Shown here in pieces: positions 38,507-46,116 of a stretch of DNA of 49,580 bases. Each line of letters opens with the position of its first letter. Position 1 is the stretch's first letter. The position numbers and the translations under genes were made by a program. Source of the stretch: a virus; the IMG/VR virus record IMGVR_UViG_3300021354_000002, positions 1 through 49,580 of that record; one strand, written 5' to 3'. Under the pieces are notes generated by a model. The model saw only the letters and a list, made by a program, of their open reading frames with translations, had not been told where the DNA came from and ran no database searches.

Positions 38507-38802
38507 TTGTGGCTTCTTGGGTACTCGGTATCTCCTCCTGTTGAGAAGCTTTTGTACTTCAAATGATCATCTGCTCCGGGTCTCATGGCAATAGGTTTAT
38601 CCCCATCTCCTGTGCGATAAGGCCCCGGACGAGTGATAGCTGTCTTGTTCATTGCAAGAGCTTCGTCCTTCTCTTTAGCACGAGCTTGCCAGTTACGAGA
38701 ACGATATGCAGCATTAGCCAAGTCACTTGTCTTGGGAGTCAAGTGCATAGGTGTCATTACGTTCTCTCGTAGAACCTGCTTTGTTAACTTCTCTTTGTTC
38801 AT
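38503..38802 (-). CDS. Hypothetical early protein
   Basis: A 99-residue basic protein starting MNKEKLTKQVLRENVMTPMH with a disordered C terminus rich in Gly, Asp, Arg and Lys. AGAAGGAG lies before the ATG at 38802; a longer frame inside the next gene is rejected. Function unknown. Confidence 0.6.
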   Translation of the reverse strand: MNKEKLTKQVLRENVMTPMHLTPKTSDLANAAYRSRNWQARAKEKDEALAMNKTAITRPGPYRTGDGDKPIAMRPGADDHLKYKSFSTGGDTEYPRSHK

Positions 38803-39074
38803 CGTACAACTCCTTCTAAACGATCTGCTACCAGCTTTGCATAACCAGCGATGTCTACCCAACTGTCAGGGTAGTTGTGGTCTCCATTGATGATCCTTCC
38901 AATCTTGTGGGCAATCATGTCAAGAGCTTCTTGCATATCTGATGGAAGAGTCTTGTGTCGAGTAATCAAGTGCTCATTCATCAAGTGCTTTAGGTCTTGG
39001 GTAATGGCTGCATGGGAAACAAATGTTCCATAACGTGATCCACGTTCTGCTAGGGTGTCTGCTAAGTTAGTCAT
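38799..39074 (-). CDS. DUF6378-type phage protein
   Basis: A 91-residue protein with the family signature LAERGSRYGTFVSHAAITQ, EALDMIAHKIGRIINGD and DSWVDIAGYAKLVADRL. This family is common in phages and related to DUF1599-like nucleotide metabolism neighbours in annotation, but its activity is not known to me. The start at 39074 is an ATGA overlap with endonuclease I. Confidence 0.8.
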   Translation of the reverse strand: MTNLADTLAERGSRYGTFVSHAAITQDLKHLMNEHLITRHKTLPSDMQEALDMIAHKIGRIINGDHNYPDSWVDIAGYAKLVADRLEGVVR

Positions 39075-39469
39075 AGGTGTCTCTTTATGTAATCTATCCA
39101 TTGATGTTGGTCTGCAAATTTACAAGCTTCTAAGCCATTCTTTTCTGCCCACTGTAGGTAGGTAGTGCTACTCTTCTTTGAGAGCTTTTGATCCCTGTAT
39201 AGGACGTAGAGGATATGGATGTCAGGGTGTTGCTCCTTGATGAGACAAGCCTTCTTCCTATCAGCACTAGTCCACAATCCTTTGGTCTCTATGTACACGT
39301 TACTAGTAACAGTAAAGTCCGGTGTGTAGGTATGCTTGCTTGCCGGGATCGTGTATTTGATCCTGTCAACTTCATAGGGTAGGTCATACCCTAAAGCTTT
39401 AGTAGCAACTTGGAATCGTTGTTCCAAGCCACTCTTGTAAGCAGCATCCAAGTGCTTTCTAGGTTTCAT
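39071..39469 (-). CDS. T7-type endonuclease I (Holliday junction resolvase)
   Basis: A 132-residue structure-specific nuclease that cuts branched DNA before packaging and degrades host DNA. E16, D51, E61 and K63 match the T7 catalytic set E20, D55, E65, K67 at constant offset, within YTPDF and ETKG. An exact palindrome copy encodes VTSN between the catalytic D and E, where relatives have a turn. It overlaps the next upstream gene by 11 bases. It follows the exonuclease in the recombination block. Confidence 0.92.
   Translation of the reverse strand: MKPRKHLDAAYKSGLEQRFQVATKALGYDLPYEVDRIKYTIPASKHTYTPDFTVTSNVYIETKGLWTSADRKKACLIKEQHPDIHILYVLYRDQKLSKKSSTTYLQWAEKNGLEACKFADQHQWIDYIKRHL
39299..39310. 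repeat. Dispersed palindrome GTTACTAGTAAC, exact copy
   Basis: In the endonuclease I gene, read TVTSNV on the minus strand. Confidence 0.95.
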
Positions 39470-39749
39470 CTAGTACCCTCTCACACATGGCTTTGTGCAT
39501 ATCCAAGGCTTCTTGGTAAGTAGAACAACGCATTTGTTCTTGATCCAACTTACCTCCAAACACCATAGTTTCAAAGATGAGTGGTTTTCCTTCTTGGTAT
39601 CCGTGATCTAACCCCAAGAACACGGTACTGATGTCAGCACCACGCAAGGTAGTTCGATCTATCTGCCTGTCCATCTTTTTAAAAGCTAAAGACCAAGTGT
39701 GTAAGTCAGTCTTTTTGACTTCTTTCTTGTCATTCATAACGTAGTACAA
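39459..39749 (-). CDS. Hypothetical early protein with probable TTG start
   Basis: A 96-residue protein with ISTVFLGLDHGYQEGKPLIF and ETMVFGGKLDQEQMRCSTYQ, a pattern frequent in phage early regions. AGGAGG lies seven bases before a TTG at 39749, so that start is preferred over the ATG at 39737, which is too far from any ribosome site. Function unknown. Confidence 0.7.
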   Translation of the reverse strand: MYYVMNDKKEVKKTDLHTWSLAFKKMDRQIDRTTLRGADISTVFLGLDHGYQEGKPLIFETMVFGGKLDQEQMRCSTYQEALDMHKAMCERVLDET

Positions 39750-39751
39750 AT

Positions 39752-39934
39752 CTATCCTCCTAGTTGTGCTTTCTTCCAACCTTCTCGCATACGAGCATAG
39801 GTCTCGGGTTCTGCTACTGCTTTGAACAAGAGCATCTGAAACATTGCAGCTTCTTGTTTGAACTTCATTGCATAACCCGTAGCTACGATAGCCCATACAA
39901 ACAATACCATCTCTGTGTAAGAGAACTCAATCAT
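39752..39934 (-). CDS. Small single-pass membrane protein
   Basis: A 60-residue protein beginning MIEFSYTEMVLFVWAIVATG, with one membrane helix at about 8-26 and a charged helical tail. AGAAAG precedes the ATG; it overlaps the exonuclease stop by eight bases. Function unknown. Confidence 0.6.
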   Translation of the reverse strand: MIEFSYTEMVLFVWAIVATGYAMKFKQEAAMFQMLLFKAVAEPETYARMREGWKKAQLGG

Positions 39935-40706
39935 GTTTATCTTTCTGATGTTGTTGTTGCCCCTCACCTTCGCCACTGTGGAGTGTCGAAGCTGGGGGAT
40001 GATCGGCTACGCCGCTGCTGCTGTTCCCCGCTTCGCGGGTTGCTGTTGTTGGTGGTAGCCACTTGTCGTAAGGCTTCTGCCATATGTATAGCAGTTGCAT
40101 GTTGAGATGAAATCTCTCATCGTCGTTATAGAGTTCACGGCACTTCTCGTACCACTCCAATTCACTATAAAGCCCTTCTAAGGCTTTGTTAGCTTTCACT
40201 GGGCCTATGCCCTCAACGCCGAAGATGTTGTCACTACGGTCTCCTATGAGACTCTGTAGGTATAAGAATTTCTTTCCTTGTGTTGTCTCTACGTGATCCG
40301 TTTCCTTTCTAACAAAGTTGTAGTGTTTACCGGGTATCTGTTTTAAGTCCTTGTCTATTGAGCAGATGACTGTAGTGCCTCCTGTCTTGTCTTGTTGGAT
40401 ACCCATCTCATCATCGGCTTCATAGCCATCACACATGATTGCTCTATGTTGCGTAAGCAAGTAATCACGTATAGCTTGCCAATGTGCTGGTCTGGCATCA
40501 GGTCTCTGTGCTTTGTAACTAGGGGATATGTCTCTTCGGAAGTTGTTACTTCCAGTGAGAAATACTGTGTAGTGTTGAGCACCAGTCTCTTCCAAGATCA
40601 TGTTAATGGTTGAATCTGCTCTCGATAGAGCTATCCACACTTCATCATTCTCTGCACTACAAGCTGCCCTGTAGCACACGATGTCTCCATCTATCAAAGC
40701 TCTCAT
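39927..40706 (-). CDS. 5'-3' exonuclease, FEN/T7 gp6-like
   Basis: A 259-residue flap-type exonuclease acting in primer removal and recombination. DGD at 6-8, YEADDE at 95-100, SIDKD at 116-120 and GDRSDNIFGVEGIGPVKA near 155-172 are the metal-binding and helix-hairpin-helix motifs. GGAG precedes the ATG at 40706. Residues from about 218 on are an odd hydrophilic tail (TTATREAGNSSSGVADHPPA) coded by a GC-rich hairpin island, probably an in-frame insertion that replaced the original end. Confidence 0.88.
   Translation of the reverse strand: MRALIDGDIVCYRAACSAENDEVWIALSRADSTINMILEETGAQHYTVFLTGSNNFRRDISPSYKAQRPDARPAHWQAIRDYLLTQHRAIMCDGYEADDEMGIQQDKTGGTTVICSIDKDLKQIPGKHYNFVRKETDHVETTQGKKFLYLQSLIGDRSDNIFGVEGIGPVKANKALEGLYSELEWYEKCRELYNDDERFHLNMQLLYIWQKPYDKWLPPTTATREAGNSSSGVADHPPASTLHSGEGEGQQQHQKDKHD
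39958..40052. repeat. GC-rich hairpin island C inside the exonuclease gene
   Basis: CTTCG.CACT (39968-39977) pairs with AGTG.CGAAG (39982-39991), and CCCGC (40027-40031) with GCGGG (40035-40039). The segment encodes only the unusual C-terminal tail of the exonuclease and resembles islands A and B in base composition and stem-loop style. Confidence 0.5.
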
Positions 40707-40864
40707 TCGAGACTCCTCTTCCAACCAAACCTCAAAATGTTACTAGGAGCATGTTGCTCGGTAGTACGGTTCATACGGAAGGCTTGTATCTCTGTGAGAC
40801 CTTCCCAAACTATCTCCTCTCCATCGGTAGTGATGATAAAAAAGTAAAAGTTACTTAGTGGCAT
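40703..40864 (-). CDS. 53-residue early protein upstream of the exonuclease
   Basis: A small gene fully fitted between the SSB terminator and the exonuclease: GGAGG is four bases before the ATG at 40864 and the stop overlaps the exonuclease start (ATGA). The product MPLSNFYFFIITTDGEEIVW then EGLTEIQAFRMNRTTEQHAP looks like a compact alpha/beta domain. The stretch EIVWEGLTEIQAFRMN appears in similar small phage proteins. A two-mismatch palindrome variant lies at 40739. Function unknown. Confidence 0.75.
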   Translation of the reverse strand: MPLSNFYFFIITTDGEEIVWEGLTEIQAFRMNRTTEQHAPSNILRFGWKRSLE

Positions 40865-40883
40865 ATGTCCTCCTTATGCAGCC

Positions 40884-40912
40884 GAAAAGGGCCACTGATT
40901 GCTCAGTGACCC
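40884..40912 (-). terminator. Probable terminator after the SSB-like gene
   Basis: On the minus strand GGGTCACTGA pairs with TCAGTGGCCC around GCAA, then TTTT. The pairing is complete on the minus strand using one G-U pair but has a mismatch on the plus strand, which supports minus-strand function. Confidence 0.7.
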
Positions 40913-40931
40913 GGTTAGAGATTACGTGGGA

Positions 40932-41468
40932 TTAAAGTAGAGTGCCTTGCTCTGCTTCGTTTTCTGCTTCTGCTTCAGCTAAGTCAAGGTCTCCTGCTGT
41001 GTAAGCTTCAAACTTACGAGCAAAAGAGATGACCAAATCTAAAGTAGAAACTTCCAAATCGAAAGGCTTGCCACCACGAGCAGCAATATAAAGATCAGTG
41101 GCTCTAGCCAATGCGTTCTGTCTAACAATTGCTCGGTCTCCATGTAGAGGGGGTATAGGAAATACCTTGTCTTTAAATCCACCACCATAGCTCTTGGTAG
41201 GTGCTGCCATAGCACTGCCAGCAGTAGAAGTGGCTGCGGGAGTTGGAGCACTAGTGCGAGAGAGAATGTTGATTGATTTGGCTTCTAAGCCATAAGTGCC
41301 TGTAACACCATCAAAGTCTACGGTGTACCCTACTTCGACATTGGGGTTCTTAAAACCACATTTGACCCAACCACCATTGATCTTGATTGAATACGTGGGC
41401 TTAACACCAAACTTGGTAGTTACGTCTTTAGTGGATACGGCTTCCACTACGCCTGATTGCATTGTCAT
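40932..41468 (-). CDS. Single-stranded DNA-binding protein-like
   Basis: A 178-residue protein. Residues 1-75 look like an OB-type beta barrel (SGVVEAVSTKDVTTKFGVKP, GGWVKCGFKNPNVEVGYTVD). A Thr/Ala/Pro linker and a helical region with HGDRAIVRQNALARATDLYI follow, and the end is strongly acidic, as in SSB tails that recruit partners. It is coupled to the polymerase gene (ATGA) and followed by a terminator, suiting the replisome. Call from layout and context. Confidence 0.75.
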   Translation of the reverse strand: MTMQSGVVEAVSTKDVTTKFGVKPTYSIKINGGWVKCGFKNPNVEVGYTVDFDGVTGTYGLEAKSINILSRTSAPTPAATSTAGSAMAAPTKSYGGGFKDKVFPIPPLHGDRAIVRQNALARATDLYIAARGGKPFDLEVSTLDLVISFARKFEAYTAGDLDLAEAEAENEAEQGTLL

Positions 41469-43411
41469 TTAATTTCTTCCATTTCAAACCAGTTAGCCCC
41501 TACGGATACGCCTGCATTGAGCTTGAGCGCCAAGGGGTGCTTAAATGTCTCTTCAAAGTACTTGTGTGTGTTCTGAAATATCTCCTTTATATCTAAGATG
41601 AAGTCACCGATTGCTTCTACTTTCACATCAAAGAGTACGCTGTCGTGAATGGTGTTCAACAACTTAACGTCTTCTCTGCCTATCAGCTTACGAAAGATAA
41701 CTCCCAACATCATCGGGACAATATCTCCTGTAGCTAAACCTTGAATTGGATAATTCTTTAACTCTGTTGGTGAGAATGTGTAGTTGCTTAGTGACCAAGC
41801 ATTCTCGTTGTAGTACTCTGTAAATACAAACCTGCGACCTGTAGGTGTAGTATGTACGAAAGTACGAAACTTTTCCAATGAGCCTTCTTTATCTTTGAAG
41901 TGCCTTCCATAGGCATCAACTAATGCAGCAAATTCCTTGTGCCACTTTGCTACGTTAGGGTAACGACCATAGAACACATTGACAAACTTGGTAGCTTCTT
42001 CCAAAGAACACTTGGCTTGCTTTGCAATAGCTTTAGCACCAGCACCATAGATTAGTTGGAATGTACGTCCCTTAAAGGGTTTACGTTCTTCCTTGGTAGG
42101 GTATCGACCATACATATCTTTGTAGAGTTCTGAGTGGATGTCAGCACCTCCTGAGATGTCTTTGATAAGTTGCTTGTCATCTGTTACGTGAGCTAGTGCA
42201 ACTACTTCAAGTTGATTGAAGTCCACCTCAACTATCAAACCACTTGTACCCCAACGAGAGTTAAATATCTTCTTGATAGGATTGTTGGAAATGTTTTGTA
42301 AGTTGGGGCTAGTGGAAGATAGACGTCCTGTGACTGTTTGTGTGTGGTTTAGTTTGCCGTGTATGTAGTCGTTGATTACATGCTTAGAGAGACCTTGCAC
42401 ATATGTTGATAGCTGCTTGGAGACTGTCCTGTATTCCAAGAGATTGTTGATGATCTCTCTTGCTTTGACATTGAAGGTGTGATCCAACATGTCTGTAAGT
42501 ACAGAGTCATCTACAGAAATCTGACCAGTCTTTGCACTAACTTTCTCAGGGTCGGGCTTGTAATCAATAAAGGGTTCAACAGTAACAACCTTGTCTGCCA
42601 ACTTAAATTTGGGTTTGCCATTCTTGTAGACTCCTACTTCTTCATTGACTCTGATCTTCTTCTTTCCACCAAAGAAGAACTTAGACCATTGCATTGGGCT
42701 GTTCACATCTTCGATGTACCCAACTGTCTTTGCTTCTAATCCAAGCTTGCAATCAACAAAGCTATTGACCACCTCTATTGTGTAGCTGTCGAGAGTAGCC
42801 TTGTCAATATGCAAGCCGTTGTACATCATCTCAGTGGTAGCTTGTAGAGCTTCCATCTGTGTTTGAATGAGTGTTAGTTGGTCTTGGGCTTTTGCTATTT
42901 CCCATTGCTTGTTCGCAATCTTCCAAGTCACTTCAACATCTTGCTTGAGATATGTTACTAGTAACTCAAAGGGAACCTTCTCAGAGCCTAAACCGTTTTC
43001 AAAGTAAGCTTTGACTTTATCGTCTTTGAGAGGAAAGCCGTACTTGAGAGCCAAGTCATCTAGAGAGGAGAACTTGCTACGTTGTCCCGTGATGATGTAT
43101 TCAGCTATCTGTGTGTCCCACACTCGGGACTTTTGAATCAACTCTTTAAGAGATGGTTTTGTCCTGAACATGTACAACATGTCAAATGCAAAGTTATGCC
43201 CACAAAAGATAGCTCCAACCTTAGGGTAGCTCTTAAGTGAGAACTCAAATGCAGCAGCATCTTCATAGAAAGCAACTGGTCTTCCTGTTGAGTCCGTCAT
43301 ACCGAATGCTACGACTCGGTTCTCTGGACACATTGGATGCGCTGATCCTATGTCTTCGTTTCCGTTGAGTGTTGTCTCAACATCCACCGCAATAAAGGTG
43401 GGAAGGGTCAT
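41465..43411 (-). CDS. Family A DNA polymerase with 3'-5' exonuclease
   Basis: A 648-residue T7/Pol I-type replicative polymerase. Exonuclease motifs: D10 and E12 in AVDVETT, CGHNFAFD at 70-77, and YLKQDVEVTW with D158. Polymerase motifs: TGRLSSTSPNLQNI at 361-374, motif A VEVDFNQLE with D397, motif B RKPFKGRTFQLIYG at 443-456, motif C TIHDSVLFD with D590. Proofreading and synthesis residues all seem present. GAAGGA before the ATG contains the previous stop. An exact palindrome is read LLVTYL. Confidence 0.96.
   Translation of the reverse strand: MTLPTFIAVDVETTLNGNEDIGSAHPMCPENRVVAFGMTDSTGRPVAFYEDAAAFEFSLKSYPKVGAIFCGHNFAFDMLYMFRTKPSLKELIQKSRVWDTQIAEYIITGQRSKFSSLDDLALKYGFPLKDDKVKAYFENGLGSEKVPFELLVTYLKQDVEVTWKIANKQWEIAKAQDQLTLIQTQMEALQATTEMMYNGLHIDKATLDSYTIEVVNSFVDCKLGLEAKTVGYIEDVNSPMQWSKFFFGGKKKIRVNEEVGVYKNGKPKFKLADKVVTVEPFIDYKPDPEKVSAKTGQISVDDSVLTDMLDHTFNVKAREIINNLLEYRTVSKQLSTYVQGLSKHVINDYIHGKLNHTQTVTGRLSSTSPNLQNISNNPIKKIFNSRWGTSGLIVEVDFNQLEVVALAHVTDDKQLIKDISGGADIHSELYKDMYGRYPTKEERKPFKGRTFQLIYGAGAKAIAKQAKCSLEEATKFVNVFYGRYPNVAKWHKEFAALVDAYGRHFKDKEGSLEKFRTFVHTTPTGRRFVFTEYYNENAWSLSNYTFSPTELKNYPIQGLATGDIVPMMLGVIFRKLIGREDVKLLNTIHDSVLFDVKVEAIGDFILDIKEIFQNTHKYFEETFKHPLALKLNAGVSVGANWFEMEEIK
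42954..42965. repeat. Dispersed palindrome GTTACTAGTAAC, exact copy
   Basis: In the polymerase gene beside exonuclease motif III. The only exact genic copy not read as VTSN; here it is LLVT. Confidence 0.95.
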
Positions 43412-43414
43412 GGT

Positions 43415-43978
43415 TTATCCTTCAATTTTCTTGCCATAGAGGATTGCTTGAAACACCGTAATACGATGTTGCTTCTCCATAACATTCAGGGTCTTGCATA
43501 CGTGAGTAGCAAGTAGGAATTTGTCATAGAAATCCTTGTTGTCGGTTACTATGAGATTGATGTCTCCTTGTTTGAGAGAGATGAATTGAGAGGTGGTCTT
43601 GCTATCAGGAGTGAAGTAAACCTCACCTCCTACAAACCCATTGGCTTTGCAGTCGTGGATAAGAGTAGCAATTGTCTCGGTGTAAATAAGGATGTCTTCG
43701 TCCGTATCTTTGGGAGGAGGATTACAAGTAACACGGCTACCAACAAACTCCATGTCTATCATGTTGTCGATAAACGGATTGAACCTCAATGGCATTGGGG
43801 CATCCCACAACATAGTTGTTTCTTCGTCTTTCACCCATGCTGGTGCTTTTACTGGGTAAGTCTCATAGGTATATGGGGATGGATCAGCGTCATAAGACAT
43901 ACGAGATTTGTCTCTAGGGAGTACTCCTACTCTTTTAGGATCATATGTACTTGTGTACTTGTTTTTTGCTTTAGCCAT
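43415..43978 (-). CDS. Hypothetical replication-region protein
   Basis: A 187-residue protein of unknown function between helicase and polymerase. A disordered basic start (MAKAKNKYTSTYDPKRVGVL) is followed by a globular part with FNPFIDNMIDMEFVGSRVTC and a helical end. Its place within three bases of both replication genes suggests a replisome accessory role. Confidence 0.65.
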   Translation of the reverse strand: MAKAKNKYTSTYDPKRVGVLPRDKSRMSYDADPSPYTYETYPVKAPAWVKDEETTMLWDAPMPLRFNPFIDNMIDMEFVGSRVTCNPPPKDTDEDILIYTETIATLIHDCKANGFVGGEVYFTPDSKTTSQFISLKQGDINLIVTDNKDFYDKFLLATHVCKTLNVMEKQHRITVFQAILYGKKIEG

Positions 43979-43980
43979 GA

Positions 43981-45243
43981 TTACTCAAACCTTGCCCGTA
44001 CAGGGTCTATAGTTACAAGGTACTGCCCATGTCGTTCTGATTCGGTTTGCTTAGGCCCTCCTCCGGGCAATTTGTTCTTAGGAACATTTATCGTCCTAAT
44101 CATCTCTTCTTCGGGGTTCTTTGGTTCTTTGTATTTACCAAGGGTAATGACAGCATCCGCTTCTCCCGGCTTATCCGTCTTGCTTCCACGGAGAGCATCC
44201 ATGCCGATAAACGGAGGGTCTTTAAGATCAACAGCCGTAGCACTAAGCTGTGAAGCCGCAATGACCGGGCCATAAGTACGAGCCAACTCTCTAGCCCATT
44301 TGTAAATCTTCCCGAGCATGATGTGTTCTGGTTCATCATTTTTGAATCCTGTTACTTTGTCTAGCTGATCGAAGACAATCAGTCCGGGATTAACTTCTTT
44401 GAATAGAGTCTCTAAGTCCCGAATAGAGTTAGTGTCTTTAGTGACACGTATCTTGTCTTTGTTGCCTCCCATTAGTGCTGTGTAAGCAGTCATGGCTGTT
44501 TTAGCGTCTGCAATCATGTCTTTGCTTGTCATGCCCAAAGCTGCTTGAACAATGCGAAAGAACACAACTGAAGACTCTTCTTCATTGTTAACCCATACAA
44601 CTGGTCTATCACTAGGTAGTTGTTGGGCTATGTAGCTAATTTCAGAAGCTAGGAAAGTTGTTTTACCTACTTCTACTCTAGCTGCAACAATAACGAAGTT
44701 GCCAGTACGTAGAGGGCCAAGGGAACGATTAAGAGGCTCCAATCGCCACTCATACCCACTGCTAGAAATTCGATCAGCAATACCAGAGAGATCAGCAGAG
44801 ACAAACAACTCATCTTTTTCAATATACCTTTCAACATCTTTTAAAGCACTTGTAGCAAGGATGTGTACATGCTCCAAGTCACTAGAACCTTCTTTAACTT
44901 TCTCACATTCTTCCATGATCCTTGAGAGGTAATCCAACTCGATAAGAGTCTTGATTACTTCCTCGTGAGCATGGTGGGGAACAAAGCTTTTGGCTTTGGT
45001 AAGAGACATGCGTAGCTTGATGATTGAATCATCTGTCAATCTCTTGCTTTGGTCTGCAATGAGATAACTAGAGAATGTTTCCCAGTCAAACGTTTTGATA
45101 GATGGAAAAGTCTTGTAGTACTTCTCCATGCCATCAAGGATGACCGTAGTCTCTTTGACTACTGCATGTGGTTTAACGTACCGTCTGTACTTGAGCAGGT
45201 TTTCTTTGCTCTGAGCACACAGATGGAGAATCGAGTAATCCAT
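43981..45243 (-). CDS. DnaB-type replicative helicase
   Basis: A 420-residue RecA-fold hexameric helicase. Walker A is AARVEVGKTT at 187-196, an unusual version because DnaB-type loops normally have Pro and Gly before GKT. Walker B is GLIVFDQLD, and AASQLSATAVDLKDPPFIGM with a GSKTDKPGEAD arginine-finger region follow. The N-terminal 150 residues are helical like DnaB. It is separate from the primase, unlike T7 gp4. AGAAGGA precedes the ATG. Confidence 0.9.
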   Translation of the reverse strand: MDYSILHLCAQSKENLLKYRRYVKPHAVVKETTVILDGMEKYYKTFPSIKTFDWETFSSYLIADQSKRLTDDSIIKLRMSLTKAKSFVPHHAHEEVIKTLIELDYLSRIMEECEKVKEGSSDLEHVHILATSALKDVERYIEKDELFVSADLSGIADRISSSGYEWRLEPLNRSLGPLRTGNFVIVAARVEVGKTTFLASEISYIAQQLPSDRPVVWVNNEEESSVVFFRIVQAALGMTSKDMIADAKTAMTAYTALMGGNKDKIRVTKDTNSIRDLETLFKEVNPGLIVFDQLDKVTGFKNDEPEHIMLGKIYKWARELARTYGPVIAASQLSATAVDLKDPPFIGMDALRGSKTDKPGEADAVITLGKYKEPKNPEEEMIRTINVPKNKLPGGGPKQTESERHGQYLVTIDPVRARFE

Positions 45244-45253
45244 TTGTTCCTTC

Positions 45254-46054
45254 TTATGTTGTTGGCACTATGGCTATAAGCTGTAGTGGTGTGCATTGTT
45301 TGGGTTCTCTGTCCATTGCTATCTTGTGGATAGAGGTCTCTTGGGGGAGGTAGTGTCTAAGTTTGTGCTCTGCTTTTGTTGCTCCTTCTACTCCTGCTCT
45401 GTCAGGGTCTAGCCAAATCCAGATATGCTCAAAGTTCAATTCAGCTATCTGGATCAATGTTGTGTCACTTATCGTTGTTCGTAGCAAGGCTACTGAGCTA
45501 ACTTTGGTGTCCTGTGAAATACGAAAGGCACTAAGGTAGTCTTCAGTGATTACAAGAATCTTGCTGCCATTGTGGAACCAACTGGAATCTCCACGATTGT
45601 TCTGTTCAAAGAAGTGTGTGGAGTACTTTGGAATAGCATCCGGGATGAGATTACGTAGTTGGTAGCCTATCAAGCTGCCTTCAGCATCTAGGAGGTCTAG
45701 GGAGAGCTTCTTGGGCTGTCCTTTGACACCATTAAAGACTCTAAAGGTGTCATCACAATAGTATTTAGCTAACCAAAGCTTTCCATCCATAGTCATCTCA
45801 CATAACTCTGGAATGGTGTTCTTAGTAACACTTGTTTCTTCAGTGTGGAACCAAGTTGAGAGTCTTCCTGTCAAGTCCCCGGCAAAGCCTTTGTCATTGC
45901 AATGGTGGCAATAGGCTACAAGTCCTTTTTCAGTACGCTTGATGTACAAGCGTTTCTTCTTGTCTATTCCTGCTTCGCAGCCTACATGGTTTACGTGTAC
46001 CTGCTCCCCCATTGTTTTGGGAGCATTTTTGAGGATCAATGCCCTGTCTATCAT
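45254..46054 (-). CDS. DNA primase with zinc finger and TOPRIM domain
   Basis: A 266-residue protein that makes RNA primers for replication. A zinc-binding region has C26 with C49 and C52 (YCHHCNDKGFAG). The TOPRIM part has LVITEDYLSAF with E171 and WIWLDPDRAG with D216 and D218. This equals the primase half of T7 gp4 as a free protein. The ATG at 46054 is chosen; a frame extending to 46102 runs through a hairpin and has no ribosome site. Confidence 0.88.
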   Translation of the reverse strand: MIDRALILKNAPKTMGEQVHVNHVGCEAGIDKKKRLYIKRTEKGLVAYCHHCNDKGFAGDLTGRLSTWFHTEETSVTKNTIPELCEMTMDGKLWLAKYYCDDTFRVFNGVKGQPKKLSLDLLDAEGSLIGYQLRNLIPDAIPKYSTHFFEQNNRGDSSWFHNGSKILVITEDYLSAFRISQDTKVSSVALLRTTISDTTLIQIAELNFEHIWIWLDPDRAGVEGATKAEHKLRHYLPQETSIHKIAMDREPKQCTPLQLIAIVPTT

Positions 46055-46083
46055 CTTTGTCTTTCGTAAAGCGCAGAAGGCAA

Positions 46084-46101
46084 TGCCCCCTTTCGGAGGC
46101 A
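46084..46101 (-). other. Hairpin between AAA+ ATPase and primase genes
   Basis: On the minus strand TGCCTCC and GGGGGCA pair around a GAAA tetraloop, using one G-U pair that becomes a mismatch on the plus strand. There is no T run, so it may be an RNA processing or stability element instead of a terminator. Confidence 0.5.
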
Positions 46102-46116
46102 CTGAGTTTCTAGGTT

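Noticed and set aside
39299-39310. VTSN as a conserved protein motif
   Set aside because: It occurs in unrelated proteins on both strands and always with the same codons forming the palindrome, so the signal is at DNA level.
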